NCBI GenBank assembly: GCA_014879575.1 | Contig: JACSRU010000100.1 | Coordinates: 1 to 48,633, forward strand | DNA: 48,633 bases | From: Chthoniobacterales bacterium | GTDB taxonomy: Bacteria > Verrucomicrobiota > Verrucomicrobiia > Chthoniobacterales > Terrimicrobiaceae | Direction: 5' to 3' | Shown: one piece after another, positions 25,445 through 33,600 of the stretch | Position numbering within the stretch: the first letter of the stretch is position 1 | How the letters are laid out: each line of letters starts with the position of its first letter | Notes under the pieces: model-generated | The model's database searches: none | Told to the model about the DNA's origin: nothing | The model's input: the letters and a program-made list of their open reading frames with translations, nothing else | Translations under genes and position numbers: made by a program

Positions 25445-26085
25445 TCAACTTGTATTGCGAGTTCGCTTTTCTACTGACCAATCAATATCTATTTCATGAA
25501 GTAAGCTAAGCCGATTTTTCGGCATAGTGTTTCGCTGCCTTTTTTGGTAATTAAGCCAGTCCCAAAGTTGATGGAATTTAGGAATATTGGAAGGAACCTC
25601 GCAATGCCCGAATTGCTTTTTGAATTCTTTGAGTTCCGAGTATCTTTTTAGCCAGTTCTCCTCGTTTGGATGCCAAGGAAAATTGATGGAATTTAACTGA
25701 CCGGCATGCTGTTGTGACTGGGCAATTTTACGTTGAGATTTTACCCAACTTGCCAACGAGGAATTTGTAACTCTAGTTGGATAGCTTTTGTTTTTCGCGA
25801 GGAATTCCTTTAATTCAACAAAACGACGCTGCCAAGACGCTTCTCGAACATCCCATATGAATCCTAACGCGTCCAGTTCACGAATTTGCCTGGCAGCAAG
25901 TTTGTCCTTCCCTCCTCGCAGGGCATTGCAAACGTAGTGCCCAAGCCCTGGGTTCAGAGGGTAGTTCCACGGAACATTACTGTGCCCATGTTTGGCGTGG
26001 AACTCTTTCAATTCTACCAGACGTTTTTCAAAAATATTAAACTTCCAGATCATGCCAATTCGATTCAATAGGCGCGTCTGGTAAG
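25445..26085 (-). pseudogene. Helicase-associated-repeat protein, 5'-truncated
   Basis: The frame encodes three helicase-associated (HA) repeats, each with the pattern W-x(3-5)-RF-x-ELK-x-F-x-K-x-GH. Repeats start near FEKRLVELKEFHAKHGH, SWQRRFVELKEF and NWLKRYSELKEF. HA repeats usually sit at the C-terminus of large DEAD-like helicases or occur as tandem arrays of unknown function. The upstream part is lost where IS3-family sequence begins (about 26065-26085), so the apparent longer frame is a chimera. A product from the internal ATG at 26053 (202 aa) remains possible. The original gene was longer. Confidence 0.7.
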
Positions 26086-26754
26086 GTGTGGCCTGAAGCT
26101 CTCCACGAAGGCATTCTGGACGGGCTTTCCCGGTTGGATGAAGGCCAGTTCGACTTGGTGTTCGTAAGCCCAGCGGTCGAGTTGCTGGCTCGTAAACTCC
26201 GGGCCATTGTCCAGGACGATGCGCGCCGGGCGGCCTCGTTCGGCCACCACCCGATCCAGCACGCGGGCGACTCGGGCTCCGCAAAGCGAGGTGTCGACCT
26301 CAATAGCAAGGCACTCCCGACTGAAGTCATCCACTACATTGAGCGTGCGGATCTTGCGTCTATCAGCCAACTGATCGCTCATGAAGTCTATCGACCATCG
26401 TTGGTTGAGCCCTTCCGCTGCCACGGGCCTCTCCCCGCGCCACTTCGCCGTCTTGCGCTTGCGCCGCTGCCTGACCTGCAAGCCTTCCTCCCGGTAGATG
26501 CGATAGATGCGCTTGGCGTTGTCCGTGAAGCCCTGACGCCTGAGCGCCAAGGCCAGCATGCGGTACCCCCACCGCCTGCGCCGCATCGCTGCTTCCTTTA
26601 AGGCTGCCCGCAAGGCATCGTCTCCCGGCTCCGCTGGCTTGTGATAAAATGAACTTCGAGCCATTTGCAACAGCCCGCAAATGCGTCGCAGTCCCACCAC
26701 GTAGCTCTTCCTCAGATACTCGGCGGCTTCACGGCGCATCGCGGGCTTTACCAT
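26065..26754 (-). pseudogene. IS3 orfB transposase, C-terminally truncated
   Basis: A 229-aa DDE integrase: HTH_21 region, then the catalytic residues in WSIDFM (first Asp), VLDNGPEF (second Asp) and NAFVESF (Glu). Full-length relatives continue about 45-60 residues past the Glu. Here the frame runs straight into RPHLTRRAY and stops, consistent with deletion of the C-terminal part. Near the start of the frame an A7 run (T7 at 26754-26760 on the plus strand) provides the usual slippage site for the orfA-orfB fusion. Confidence 0.8.
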
Positions 26755-27014
26755 TTTTTTGCGTTCACGTCCTTCAGCATCTGGATGTCCAACGCCTGAT
26801 CGGCTACCAAGCGCTTCAGCCTCCGGTTTTCATCCTCCAAGCTACGTAGGCGCTGGGCTTCGCTGACATCCATCCCGCCATACTTTGCCTTCCACCGGTA
26901 GATCGTTCCTTCACTGATCCCGTGCCGCCGCGCCAGCTCTCCCAGCACGCCTCCGGCTTCAATCTCCTTCAATATCCCGATGATTTGCTCCTCGCTAAAT
27001 CGACTTCTCTTCAT
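26748..27014 (-). CDS. IS3-family orfA (HTH protein)
   Basis: An 88-aa protein with the standard IS407-type orfA layout: MKRSRFSEEQIIGILKE start, helix-turn-helix (HGISEGTIYRWKAKYGG) and a C-terminal leucine-zipper-like helix (DENRRLKRLVADQ). It overlaps orfB by a few bases at the A7 slippery run. OrfA binds the IS ends and, fused by frameshift to OrfB, forms the active transposase. This copy looks intact, unlike orfB. Confidence 0.88.
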   Translation of the reverse strand: MKRSRFSEEQIIGILKEIEAGGVLGELARRHGISEGTIYRWKAKYGGMDVSEAQRLRSLEDENRRLKRLVADQALDIQMLKDVNAKKW

Positions 27015-27139
27015 TCGCTGTTCTTTGGGTTCTTATCCCCCTTAACAGCAACTTTCTCCTTTTAAACGGTCCGTTTTATCGGGGGCAGATCATCCGCACG
27101 ACTATCATTTGCAACAACCGCTAAAGCACATTAAATTGT

Positions 27140-27397
27140 TCATTTGTCGTTTGAACGTGAATGAAGGGTGGCTTTTTCCAGCACGTTATAAAGATCAACC
27201 CCGAGAGCTTCCGCTATGCGCAAAAGACTATCTATGGTCGGGATTCGCATCCCTTTTTCCATTCCGGACACCATTGCGCGACTCAAACCGGAACGCGTGG
27301 CAACCTCATTAATGGAGAGTTTCTGCCGCAATCGTTCATCACGCAGCAACTCACGCAAACGGCCAATAATGTTTTCACGTTCGGGGTTTTTCCTCAC
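27140..27397 (-). CDS. XRE-family HTH regulator
   Basis: An 85-aa repressor-like protein containing a Cro/C1-type helix-turn-helix (about residues 15-70; LSINEVATRSGLSRAMVSGM). It ends in a short LYNVLEKATLH tail and has no sensor domain. It faces away from the HTH gene at 27525, and the 127-base gap between them holds several dyads (27451-27500) that are probably its operator. Autoregulation and control of the two-component operon are likely. The IS end lies 48 bases past its stop. Confidence 0.82.
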   Translation of the reverse strand: MRKNPERENIIGRLRELLRDERLRQKLSINEVATRSGLSRAMVSGMEKGMRIPTIDSLLRIAEALGVDLYNVLEKATLHSRSNDK

Positions 27398-27450
27398 CCC
27401 CTCTCTTCTAGGTAAAAGGCCCGTTCCGATTGGATGGGACTAAAAGCCCT

Positions 27451-27500
27451 CCCGATATGGAATAGATATTCCCGATGCGGAAGATCATCCGCATGCGGAA
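27451..27500. promoter_or_regulatory. Operator cluster between divergent regulators
   Basis: Three related elements occur at 18-20-base spacing: CCCGATATGGAA (27451-27462), CCCGATGCGGAA (27471-27482) and CCGCATGCGGAA (27489-27500). The third is part of the perfect palindrome TCCGCATGCGGA (27488-27499). A further dyad, GGAATA-GA-TATTCC, occupies 27459-27472. Helical spacing and symmetry between two divergent HTH genes are what a cooperative XRE operator looks like. Which protein binds is not known. Confidence 0.55.
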
Positions 27501-27524
27501 TGGCAAATTTGCCACACTGGTTGT

Positions 27525-27758
27525 GTGGCCAGTCTGGACAAGTCTTTTGCCGATTTTCTCAAAGCCCTGCGTGATGATCAGAGTTACGCGAGCTTGGCGC
27601 GGAAACTCGGCATTTCTGAATCCACCCTTTACCGGCTGACCAACGGCGAGCAATCCGCGACTCTGCGGGCCGTCGAAAACATTTTGCAGCAACTCAATCT
27701 GTCTCCCGCCGATATTTTCGGCGAGGAAATCCACCGCAAGAGGGAGCGCCGAGGCTGA
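27525..27758 (+). CDS. Small HTH regulator
   Basis: A 77-aa protein starting at GTG with a helix-turn-helix (about 20-60; LARKLGISESTLYRLTNGEQ) and a basic C-terminal tail. It is a minimal DNA-binding protein, 21 bases upstream of the histidine-kinase gene and probably cotranscribed with it. It is divergent from the XRE gene at 27140-27397 across the operator cluster. A switch made of two opposing regulators, as in ICE and phage control regions, is a fair inference. Confidence 0.7.
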   Translation: MASLDKSFADFLKALRDDQSYASLARKLGISESTLYRLTNGEQSATLRAVENILQQLNLSPADIFGEEIHRKRERRG

Positions 27759-27779
27759 CGCCCCCGTTTCGAGCAGGTC

Positions 27780-28814
27780 ATGAAGCCGAATCCCTCCCTT
27801 TTCTGGAAGTGCCAGATCGGGGGCTGGCTGGTATTCATCATCCTATCTTTTCCCAACAAGATTGCTCTTTTTGGTTCCGTCCCGGCGGCGTTCATTTCCC
27901 TTTACCGGGATGCCCTCGGATTTCTGTGGACTTGGGGGATGTATGAAATCTATCGGCGAATTTCCTATCGGCAAACCGGCGTAGCCAGGGTGATTGCCCT
28001 CGTCACCATCCTGTCACTCTTGGGCGGCGTGATCTTGGCGGTGGTTTCGCGGGCGCTTCGCAATGTCTTCCCCTTTGAGGAGGCGGGATTTCCCAATTAC
28101 GGCATCGCCACGGGGGTGTTCTATTACCGGGCCGTCCTTTTTGCGTGCTGGAGCTTCCTCTATTTCGGCCTCCGGCTGGTCTATGAAAGCATGGAGAAGG
28201 ACGTGAGCTTGGCGCGGGCGGAAGCCGCCCGCAGCGATGCGGAACTCCAAATGTTGCGGGCGCAGATGAACCCGCACTTCCTTTACAATGCCCTCAATAC
28301 GATCATTTCCGAAATCGGGAAGCCGGGCCAGCATCTCAAGGAACTTGTCCGAGCCTTATCGGAATACCTCCGCTACTCCCTCGAAAACCGCCACAACGAC
28401 CGTGTGCCCCTCGGCAACGAATTTGACGCCATGAGAGGCTATCTGGCCGTGGAAAAAGCGAGATTCCGCGAAAATCTCGAAATCGAATGCCGCATTGACG
28501 AAACAGCCCGTAGCGACCTCGCCCCCGGCATCTTCATGCAGCCCTTGGTGGAAAACGCCGTCAAATACGGAAAGAAAACCTCTTCCCGGCCTTTACGGGT
28601 TCGCTTGGACGTTTCCCACCCCGCGCCGGATCGCATCCGGGTGGAGGTCGCCAATACCGGGCATTGGCTGGACACAACAGGACCGAGAACGACCGGGGGC
28701 GTCGGTCTGGGCAATTTACGCCAGCGGCTTGAACTGCTCTATCCCGGCACGCATGATTTGCGCATAATCGAAGAAAACGGATGGGTTACCGTCCGAGTGG
28801 AGATTCCTGCATGA
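27780..28814 (+). CDS. LytS-type sensor histidine kinase
   Basis: A 344-aa kinase of the His_kinase (PF06580-like) class. Four N-terminal membrane helices (about 15-130) are followed by a short coiled coil, then LRAQMNPHFLYNALN with the phospho-acceptor His166. An HATPase_c domain with the N-box LVENAVKYG and glycine box GGVGLGNL completes it. There is no large periplasmic sensor, so it probably senses within or at the membrane, as AgrC/ComD-like or LytS kinases do. The stop overlaps the response-regulator start by ATGA. Confidence 0.88.
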   Translation: MKPNPSLFWKCQIGGWLVFIILSFPNKIALFGSVPAAFISLYRDALGFLWTWGMYEIYRRISYRQTGVARVIALVTILSLLGGVILAVVSRALRNVFPFEEAGFPNYGIATGVFYYRAVLFACWSFLYFGLRLVYESMEKDVSLARAEAARSDAELQMLRAQMNPHFLYNALNTIISEIGKPGQHLKELVRALSEYLRYSLENRHNDRVPLGNEFDAMRGYLAVEKARFRENLEIECRIDETARSDLAPGIFMQPLVENAVKYGKKTSSRPLRVRLDVSHPAPDRIRVEVANTGHWLDTTGPRTTGGVGLGNLRQRLELLYPGTHDLRIIEENGWVTVRVEIPA

Positions 28815-29548
28815 GCGCCCCGGAATTACGCGCAATCATCGTGGATGACGAAGCTCCCGCGAGAGAAGTCCTCCGGGAACTTCTGGAAGTTCATCCCAAT
28901 GTCCGGATTGTTGGTGAAGCCGATTCGGTGGCGAACGCGACGATTCTTTGCCGTGACCTAAAACCCAATCTTCTGTTTTTGGATGTGCAAATGGAAGACG
29001 GAGAGGGATTCGATTTGCTGCCGAAAATCGACTCGCTTCCAGCCATCATTTTTGTGACCGCGTATGATCGCTTTGCCATTCGGGCGTTTGAGGTCAACGC
29101 CGTTGATTACCTGCTGAAACCTGTCGATCCGCAAAGGCTCGCCCATACCCTCCAGCGCATCGTGCGGCAGCCGCAATCGGCCGCCGCGCAAATCTTTGCC
29201 GAGGACGATAGGATTCATCTTCGAGGAGATGGAAAACAGCGTTTCACATTCCTGGCTGAAATTGGTGGCATCGAAGGGTTGGAAAACTATTCCATCGTTC
29301 GTTTTATTGACGGAGACTCCATCACAGTACGGCGGTGCATGGCCGAATGGGAGGAAACCTTACCCAAGAAGATGTTCTGTCGGCCACACCGTTCGTTCAT
29401 CATCAATGTGGACGCGGTCCAAACCATTTCCCGAATCGGCAAGGATGAGGTGCATGTGAAAGTCCGGGGCTTTTCCACTCCAATTCAGCTTGGTCGTCGC
29501 GCGGCGGCGAAATTTCAGGGCTCTCTCAGGCAGCCAAATCTGCTGTGA
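28811..29548 (+). CDS. LytTR-family response regulator
   Basis: A 245-aa protein. The receiver domain (about 5-120) has the acidic pocket VDDE (Asp12, Asp13), phospho-acceptor Asp58 in LFLDVQME and the conserved Lys in YLLKP. The C-terminal LytTR DNA-binding domain (about 140-240) has the typical CRPHRSFIINV segment. LytTR regulators bind paired 9-bp sites and often control peptide signalling, bacteriocins or competence. With the adjacent kinase it forms a complete two-component system. Its targets are not evident; the virB operon or the peptide cassettes are candidates. Confidence 0.9.
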   Translation: MSAPELRAIIVDDEAPAREVLRELLEVHPNVRIVGEADSVANATILCRDLKPNLLFLDVQMEDGEGFDLLPKIDSLPAIIFVTAYDRFAIRAFEVNAVDYLLKPVDPQRLAHTLQRIVRQPQSAAAQIFAEDDRIHLRGDGKQRFTFLAEIGGIEGLENYSIVRFIDGDSITVRRCMAEWEETLPKKMFCRPHRSFIINVDAVQTISRIGKDEVHVKVRGFSTPIQLGRRAAAKFQGSLRQPNLL

Positions 29549-29577
29549 CGAAGCGGTCAAAAAGCACCGTTTCGTCA
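29546..29577 (+). terminator. Strong hairpin at the end of the LytTR gene
   Basis: Arms TGACGAAGCGGT (29546-29557) and ACCGTTTCGTCA (29566-29577) pair over 12 positions with one G-U and enclose an 8-base loop. The first arm begins at the LytTR stop codon. There is no U-tract after the stem, so it is at best an atypical terminator. It could equally be an mRNA-stabilising hairpin between the regulatory and transfer operons. Confidence 0.45.
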
Positions 29578-29601
29578 CTCATTCGGACACATTCACCACA
29601 C

Positions 29602-29667
29602 TTCACCTGACAGGTTCGCTGTCTCGGTGAACGGGTTTCTCAAATGGAACATGCCATGAGAAACCTG
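29602..29667 (+). promoter_or_regulatory. Two dyads over the start of the XRE-virB operon
   Basis: A hairpin at 29602-29631 has outer arms TTCACC/GGTGAA and inner arms GACAG/CTGTC around GTTCG. A second inverted repeat pairs GGTTTCTCA (29634-29642) with TGAGAAACC (29657-29665), extendable with one G-T to 29632-29667. The second covers both candidate start codons of the XRE gene (29644 in the loop, 29656 in the stem). It could be an operator for autoregulation or an RNA structure hiding the start. Confidence 0.5.
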
Positions 29668-30021
29668 AATGTCATCGGCCCCCAAATCCGCAGGCTTCGC
29701 AGCTTGCGCGGGTGGTCGCAAAATTATTTCGCCATCAAACTGGAATTTCTGGGGATGGAGCACGCCACCAGAAAGAAGGTGGCAAGAATCGAAGCGCGGG
29801 AAGTCTGGGTGTCCGACGACGACATGCTCTTTCTTTCGAGAGCATTTGGCGTAGCGGTCGCGGACCTTTTCCCGCCGAACATTCTCAGCGCCCGCCATCT
29901 TTGCGCGGCCATCAGCCAGGCGAAAGCGTCCCGTTACGGATGCCTGATTTTAGGCTTGTTATTTTGCCCCGAACTCGGGGCACCGCTCTTCAATTTTGCG
30001 TCTATGGTTGCCAGCGTATGA
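29644..30021 (+). CDS. XRE-like regulator heading the virB operon
   Basis: A 125-aa protein with an HTH domain (about residues 10-85; IRRLRSLRGWSQNYFAIKLE, then RKKVARIEAREVWVSDDD). The 40-residue hydrophobic tail (YGCLILGLLFCPELGAPLFNF) is odd for a DNA-binding protein and could anchor it to the membrane. Two starts are possible: 29644, or 29656 inside the dyad. It overlaps the pilin gene by ATGA, so it is the first gene of the transfer operon and probably controls it. Confidence 0.68.
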   Translation: MEHAMRNLNVIGPQIRRLRSLRGWSQNYFAIKLEFLGMEHATRKKVARIEAREVWVSDDDMLFLSRAFGVAVADLFPPNILSARHLCAAISQAKASRYGCLILGLLFCPELGAPLFNFASMVASV

Positions 30022-30263
30022 AAACTCTCATCCTCGCAGCAGCACTCGACGGGGCGCTTTCCGAAGGTCTCGGGATCATCGCCAAATTCCTTTACATCAT
30101 CGCGGTCGTCGTCATCGCGCATGGCGGCTGGCAGGTCCGCAGCGGCAATGCCGACATGGGCAAGATGTCCATCGTGGGCGGCCTGCTTCTCGGCCTCGCC
30201 GTCGTCATCGCCGAAGCCCTGTTCAATGCGGGCGGCCTTCCCACCATCAGCGTCGGCCAGTAA
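30018..30263 (+). CDS. virB2: VirB2/TrbC-like pilin
   Basis: An 81-aa protein with two membrane helices (about 19-37 and 49-68) separated by a short polar loop, GGWQVRSGNADMGK. This is the VirB2/TrbC fold with the loop on the cytoplasmic side. VirB2 is the conjugative pilus subunit. Here no long cleavable signal peptide is obvious, so the N-terminus may be only lightly processed. Its place directly before VirB3- and VirB4-like genes supports the assignment. Sequence conservation in this family is low. Confidence 0.75.
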   Translation: MKTLILAAALDGALSEGLGIIAKFLYIIAVVVIAHGGWQVRSGNADMGKMSIVGGLLLGLAVVIAEALFNAGGLPTISVGQ

Positions 30264-30577
30264 TGAGCAAGGGCATCGTCCATACCCATGCCGGAGACGA
30301 CAGCGACGGCAAGATTTGGGGACTCGAAGGCGTGAACATCCTGTTCATGCTCGCCGGGCTTCTCATCAGCATCGGGCTGGCCCTTTTGCTTTCGCGCCAT
30401 TACGCGCCGACGTTCAGCGCCGGCGCAGGCGCGATGCCGTTCCTGCTCGTCACCGGCTACGTCTTCATTCTCCGGCAGGGCAAGCCGAAGTCCTATGACA
30501 CGGACTTGCTCGAAACACTCGCCAGTGGCTCCGGCTGGATGCCGCCCGTCCGCCAACGGCGCAACCCTCTTTCCTGA
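30263..30577 (+). CDS. virB3: VirB3/TrbD-like inner-membrane protein
   Basis: A 104-aa protein whose start overlaps the pilin stop by one base (TAATG). It has two closely spaced membrane helices (about 25-45 and 52-72) and a C-terminal polar tail, as VirB3 does. VirB3 works with VirB4 in pilus assembly and is often fused to it. Here the two genes are separated by one base. The assignment rests on size, topology and gene order. Confidence 0.68.
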   Translation: MSKGIVHTHAGDDSDGKIWGLEGVNILFMLAGLLISIGLALLLSRHYAPTFSAGAGAMPFLLVTGYVFILRQGKPKSYDTDLLETLASGSGWMPPVRQRRNPLS

Positions 30578-30578
30578 C

Positions 30579-33281
30579 ATGCAAATGCCCAACGGCTGGT
30601 TCTCCCACGACCTCATTATTTGGAACGACCTCGATAAACGCGGATTCCTGACCAAAGGCTTCACGCTGGACGTGCCCGATCTTCGCCACGCCAGCGAACA
30701 CGCCCTCGATGCCTTTTATGAATCCATCCGGCAGTTCCTTCATACGCTGGACGAATCCACCCGCGCTCAAATCCGCTGGTCGGTGGATTCCAATTACCGG
30801 GACGAATTGACCGCCTATAAAACCGTCACGGATGAACGGTGCGAACCCGATTCATGGGCGGCCATTGCCCGCAATGAGCGGTTCAATCGGTATTGGAAGG
30901 CGATGCAGGAAGGTCGGCTTCGCCGGGAAAAGCTGACTCTTTTCCTTTCCAAGCGCATCACCACCAGTCCTCCGACTGGCGCAAGTAAACCCCTCCTGGA
31001 CGAACATTACCGGCGCATTTTGGCGCAATACCATGAAATGTTCGAACAGCACGGGCGGGTCATCGCGTCGTTGTTTGAACCGCATGGCTGCCGCGTCGCG
31101 CCAATGTCCACGACGGACCTATTTCGTTACTATTCGACGTTCCTCAATCCGTCCTACCTCAAGCGGGACAACTACGATCCCATCGGCCAGTTCCGCGAGG
31201 AAGAAACGATTCACCAAAATTGCTGGCATCAGGGGATTCAGGCCGGAAAGACCTTCGGCTTCTTTGCCGATGGATATTACCACAACCTGATTCTTCTCAA
31301 ACGCCGTCCGCAGCGCACCCGGCGCGGGATCTTCTGGGCGGTCACTTCGCTGCCCTTTCTCGACTATGCGATTACGGTCAACCTGTATCCGCAGAACGTC
31401 CGCAAGGAAATCAGTCGGGCGGAACGTTCGCTGGAGCGCGTGCGCGGCGACTATGCGGCGGAAGGCAAGCATTCGCTCCTGACTTCCAAAGAGGTCAAGG
31501 AACAGCGCATCAGGAGTCTCGCCCAGGGAGACGCGGTTCCATTTTTGTATGATTACGTCGTTCACGTTTGGGATGCGACCGAGGACGGCCTGATTTCCAA
31601 GACGCGGCAGATCGAGACCGCCTTCGGCCAAATGGAGGGTGCCCAATGCTGGACATCCAATCTGTCTTCGGCGGCCACCACGAAAAATATTTGGGCTCAG
31701 ACATGGCCGGGGTGGCTGTGGGGCAAATACACGCACCATGCCGATAGCGGCCTTGATGAATGGCTGGCCGACATCCTGCCGTTTTCCTCCACTTTTACCG
31801 GCCATCTCAATGGGGCCGAAGCTCTTTATGACGGGAGCAACCGGAATCTCGTCGGGGTTCGGAACTTCCTTTCCGGCACACCGCAGCTCGCGGTTTTGTT
31901 CGGCATGACGCGGGCGGGAAAATCCGGCTTCATGGCCGATTTGCTTTCGCAGTCCGATCCGTATTACGACTTCACGCTGATTGTCGAGGAAGGGCTTTCT
32001 TACGGCATCTGGACGCAGGCGCAGGGACACACGCCCATCGTCATCCAGCCGGACGGTGATCTTTGCCTGAACTATCTCGATACCCAGGGAGCGCCACTCA
32101 CCAACCTGCAAATCACCACCGCCGCCGCGCTGGTGGCAAAGATGGCCGGACATCCCGCCGACGAGGACAGGCGAAGCCTGCGGCTCGCTCAAATCACCCA
32201 ATATATCGAGCAGCTTTATACGGACCGGTTTGACGAATGGATTTCCGAGGACGCTTCGCGTCTGGATATGGCCGCGCGTCACGCGATGGCCGCCCTCGCT
32301 TACAAGCGGACACATTTGCCCCTGTCCGCCACATTTCTTGAGGCATGGGCGGAATTGCGTCACACCGCCAGCGAGGACGAGCGGGAAAGCCTGATTTCGG
32401 CTCCGACCGACGAGGCAGTTTCCCGCTTCATCAAAGCCGCGGACACGGAACGCTATGTGCGCAATGCCGCCTTTGCGTTCTTCCAGCCGGAAGACCATCC
32501 CACGCATGACATGCTCCAGCAAATGATGCTGGTGGCTCCGTTCCCGGAGCACGATCGCGCGGAAATCAACCATCTGGCAACCCTGCTTGCACCGTGGAAC
32601 GAACAGCGGTTGGTCTGCGGGCATTCGACCCTTTCCATCACCGGCAGGCTGGCCCATTTCGATTTGACCTACATCCCGGAATCCAATCGGCAGTTGAAAG
32701 AACTGGCCGGATTCCTCATCGCCAACTACGGCCGCCAGCACATCATCACGCTGCCGCGTGGCAAAAGAAAACGGGTGATCTTCGAGGAAGTCGCCCGAAC
32801 CCTCGATATTCCCGGCGGAGAACAGCTTGTTTCCGAGTTCTACGCGCAGCTAAGCAAATTTTCCACCTGGATAATCAGCATCGTTCAGCAATACAGCCGG
32901 TTCCAGCGGTCGGGCATTCGCCCCATCGTCTTCGGCAACGCCAAGCAGTTCTTCTTCACGCGCATGAATGACCGACGCGATATTGAGGATGTCGCCAGGG
33001 ACATCGCTTTGTCCGAGACGACGAAAGAGGCGATTTCCCGTTATCCGCTTCCCGAGCATTTGCCTGATTCCAACAAATACGCCGCGCTGACGTATTACCA
33101 TCTGGACGTTCAGCAGCCTCGTTGCGGCACGGTTCACAACCGCGTTTCGCCGGAGATGCTTTTCTGTTCTTCCTCGACCGGGGAAGACTTCGACAACCGG
33201 AGCCGTTCGCTCCGCAACCATCAGGACATCGTTAGCGGGATTCTTTCCGAGTCTGCTTCCTCTCAACCCTCATCCCTATGA
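30579..33281 (+). CDS. virB4: VirB4 conjugation ATPase
   Basis: A 900-aa T4SS ATPase. The N-terminal half (to about 400) is the CagE/TrbE-type domain. Walker A is GMTRAGKS (442-449), and the motor continues with the Walker B-like strand ending KRVIFEEVAR (about 735). A late segment, VFGNAKQFFFTRMND, matches the C-terminal region of VirB4/TrbE proteins. The ATG at 30579 directly follows the VirB3 stop; an upstream frame from 30495 only overlaps virB3. VirB4 energises pilus biogenesis and substrate transfer. The gene is full length and intact. Confidence 0.88.
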   Translation: MQMPNGWFSHDLIIWNDLDKRGFLTKGFTLDVPDLRHASEHALDAFYESIRQFLHTLDESTRAQIRWSVDSNYRDELTAYKTVTDERCEPDSWAAIARNERFNRYWKAMQEGRLRREKLTLFLSKRITTSPPTGASKPLLDEHYRRILAQYHEMFEQHGRVIASLFEPHGCRVAPMSTTDLFRYYSTFLNPSYLKRDNYDPIGQFREEETIHQNCWHQGIQAGKTFGFFADGYYHNLILLKRRPQRTRRGIFWAVTSLPFLDYAITVNLYPQNVRKEISRAERSLERVRGDYAAEGKHSLLTSKEVKEQRIRSLAQGDAVPFLYDYVVHVWDATEDGLISKTRQIETAFGQMEGAQCWTSNLSSAATTKNIWAQTWPGWLWGKYTHHADSGLDEWLADILPFSSTFTGHLNGAEALYDGSNRNLVGVRNFLSGTPQLAVLFGMTRAGKSGFMADLLSQSDPYYDFTLIVEEGLSYGIWTQAQGHTPIVIQPDGDLCLNYLDTQGAPLTNLQITTAAALVAKMAGHPADEDRRSLRLAQITQYIEQLYTDRFDEWISEDASRLDMAARHAMAALAYKRTHLPLSATFLEAWAELRHTASEDERESLISAPTDEAVSRFIKAADTERYVRNAAFAFFQPEDHPTHDMLQQMMLVAPFPEHDRAEINHLATLLAPWNEQRLVCGHSTLSITGRLAHFDLTYIPESNRQLKELAGFLIANYGRQHIITLPRGKRKRVIFEEVARTLDIPGGEQLVSEFYAQLSKFSTWIISIVQQYSRFQRSGIRPIVFGNAKQFFFTRMNDRRDIEDVARDIALSETTKEAISRYPLPEHLPDSNKYAALTYYHLDVQQPRCGTVHNRVSPEMLFCSSSTGEDFDNRSRSLRNHQDIVSGILSESASSQPSSL

Positions 33282-33577
33282 AAAACCTCATTTGTTCTTT
33301 GGCCTCTAGGAAAAGAATAGCCGTGTGTGCGTTCGCGTGGTGCGCGGTCGTGTTGCTCCCGGCGTGCGCGTCTCGCAGCCAGTTCCAGAAGGGATACGAC
33401 GCGGGCGCGTCCGACACGGCTAAACGGCAGTATTGGATTCTGCAAAACATGCAGAAGCGGGAGGACGGCCAGCGATCCAAGCCGCGCCTGTCGCTCTACC
33501 GTATGCCGGTTGAACCCGATCCCGCCGCCACGGTGAAAACCGTTCCCTACGAAATCACCATTCCTGTTTACGAGTAA
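33278..33577 (+). CDS. Small lipoprotein (VirB7/TrbK-like position)
   Basis: A 99-aa protein with an N-terminal basic segment, a hydrophobic stretch and the lipobox LLPAC (Cys30), then a short polar domain. The gene overlaps virB4 by ATGA. A small outer-membrane lipoprotein next to VirB5-like genes is typical of VirB7 or TrbK (entry exclusion). The sequence does not discriminate between these. The lipobox is clear; the specific role is inferred. Confidence 0.72.
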   Translation: MKNLICSLASRKRIAVCAFAWCAVVLLPACASRSQFQKGYDAGASDTAKRQYWILQNMQKREDGQRSKPRLSLYRMPVEPDPAATVKTVPYEITIPVYE

Positions 33578-33600
33578 ACCACAGCCAACCCCAATCCATC

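Larger units (their letters stand above)
26065..27092 (-). mobile_element. IS3-family element (IS407-like), 3'-truncated
   Basis: Both orfA and orfB of an IS3-type element read on the minus strand. The 5' terminal end can be placed at 27092, where the minus strand begins TGATCTGCCCCCGATAAAAC, a typical TG-starting GC-rich IS3 terminus. At the other end no copy of the expected inverted repeat (GGGGGCAGATCA on the minus strand) is found, and orfB stops early. The element has therefore lost its 3' end, together with the 5' end of the adjoining HA gene, and is probably immobile. No target-site duplication can be seen. Confidence 0.8.

Noticed and set aside
25445-26284. A 279-aa HA-repeat protein with a Pro/Arg-rich N-terminus
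   Set aside because: The N-terminal part is IS3 orfB sequence read in another frame; the fusion results from the truncation.
31119-32741. A 540-codon minus-strand frame opposite virB4
   Set aside because: It is antisense to an intact VirB4 with Walker motifs and has no domain of its own.
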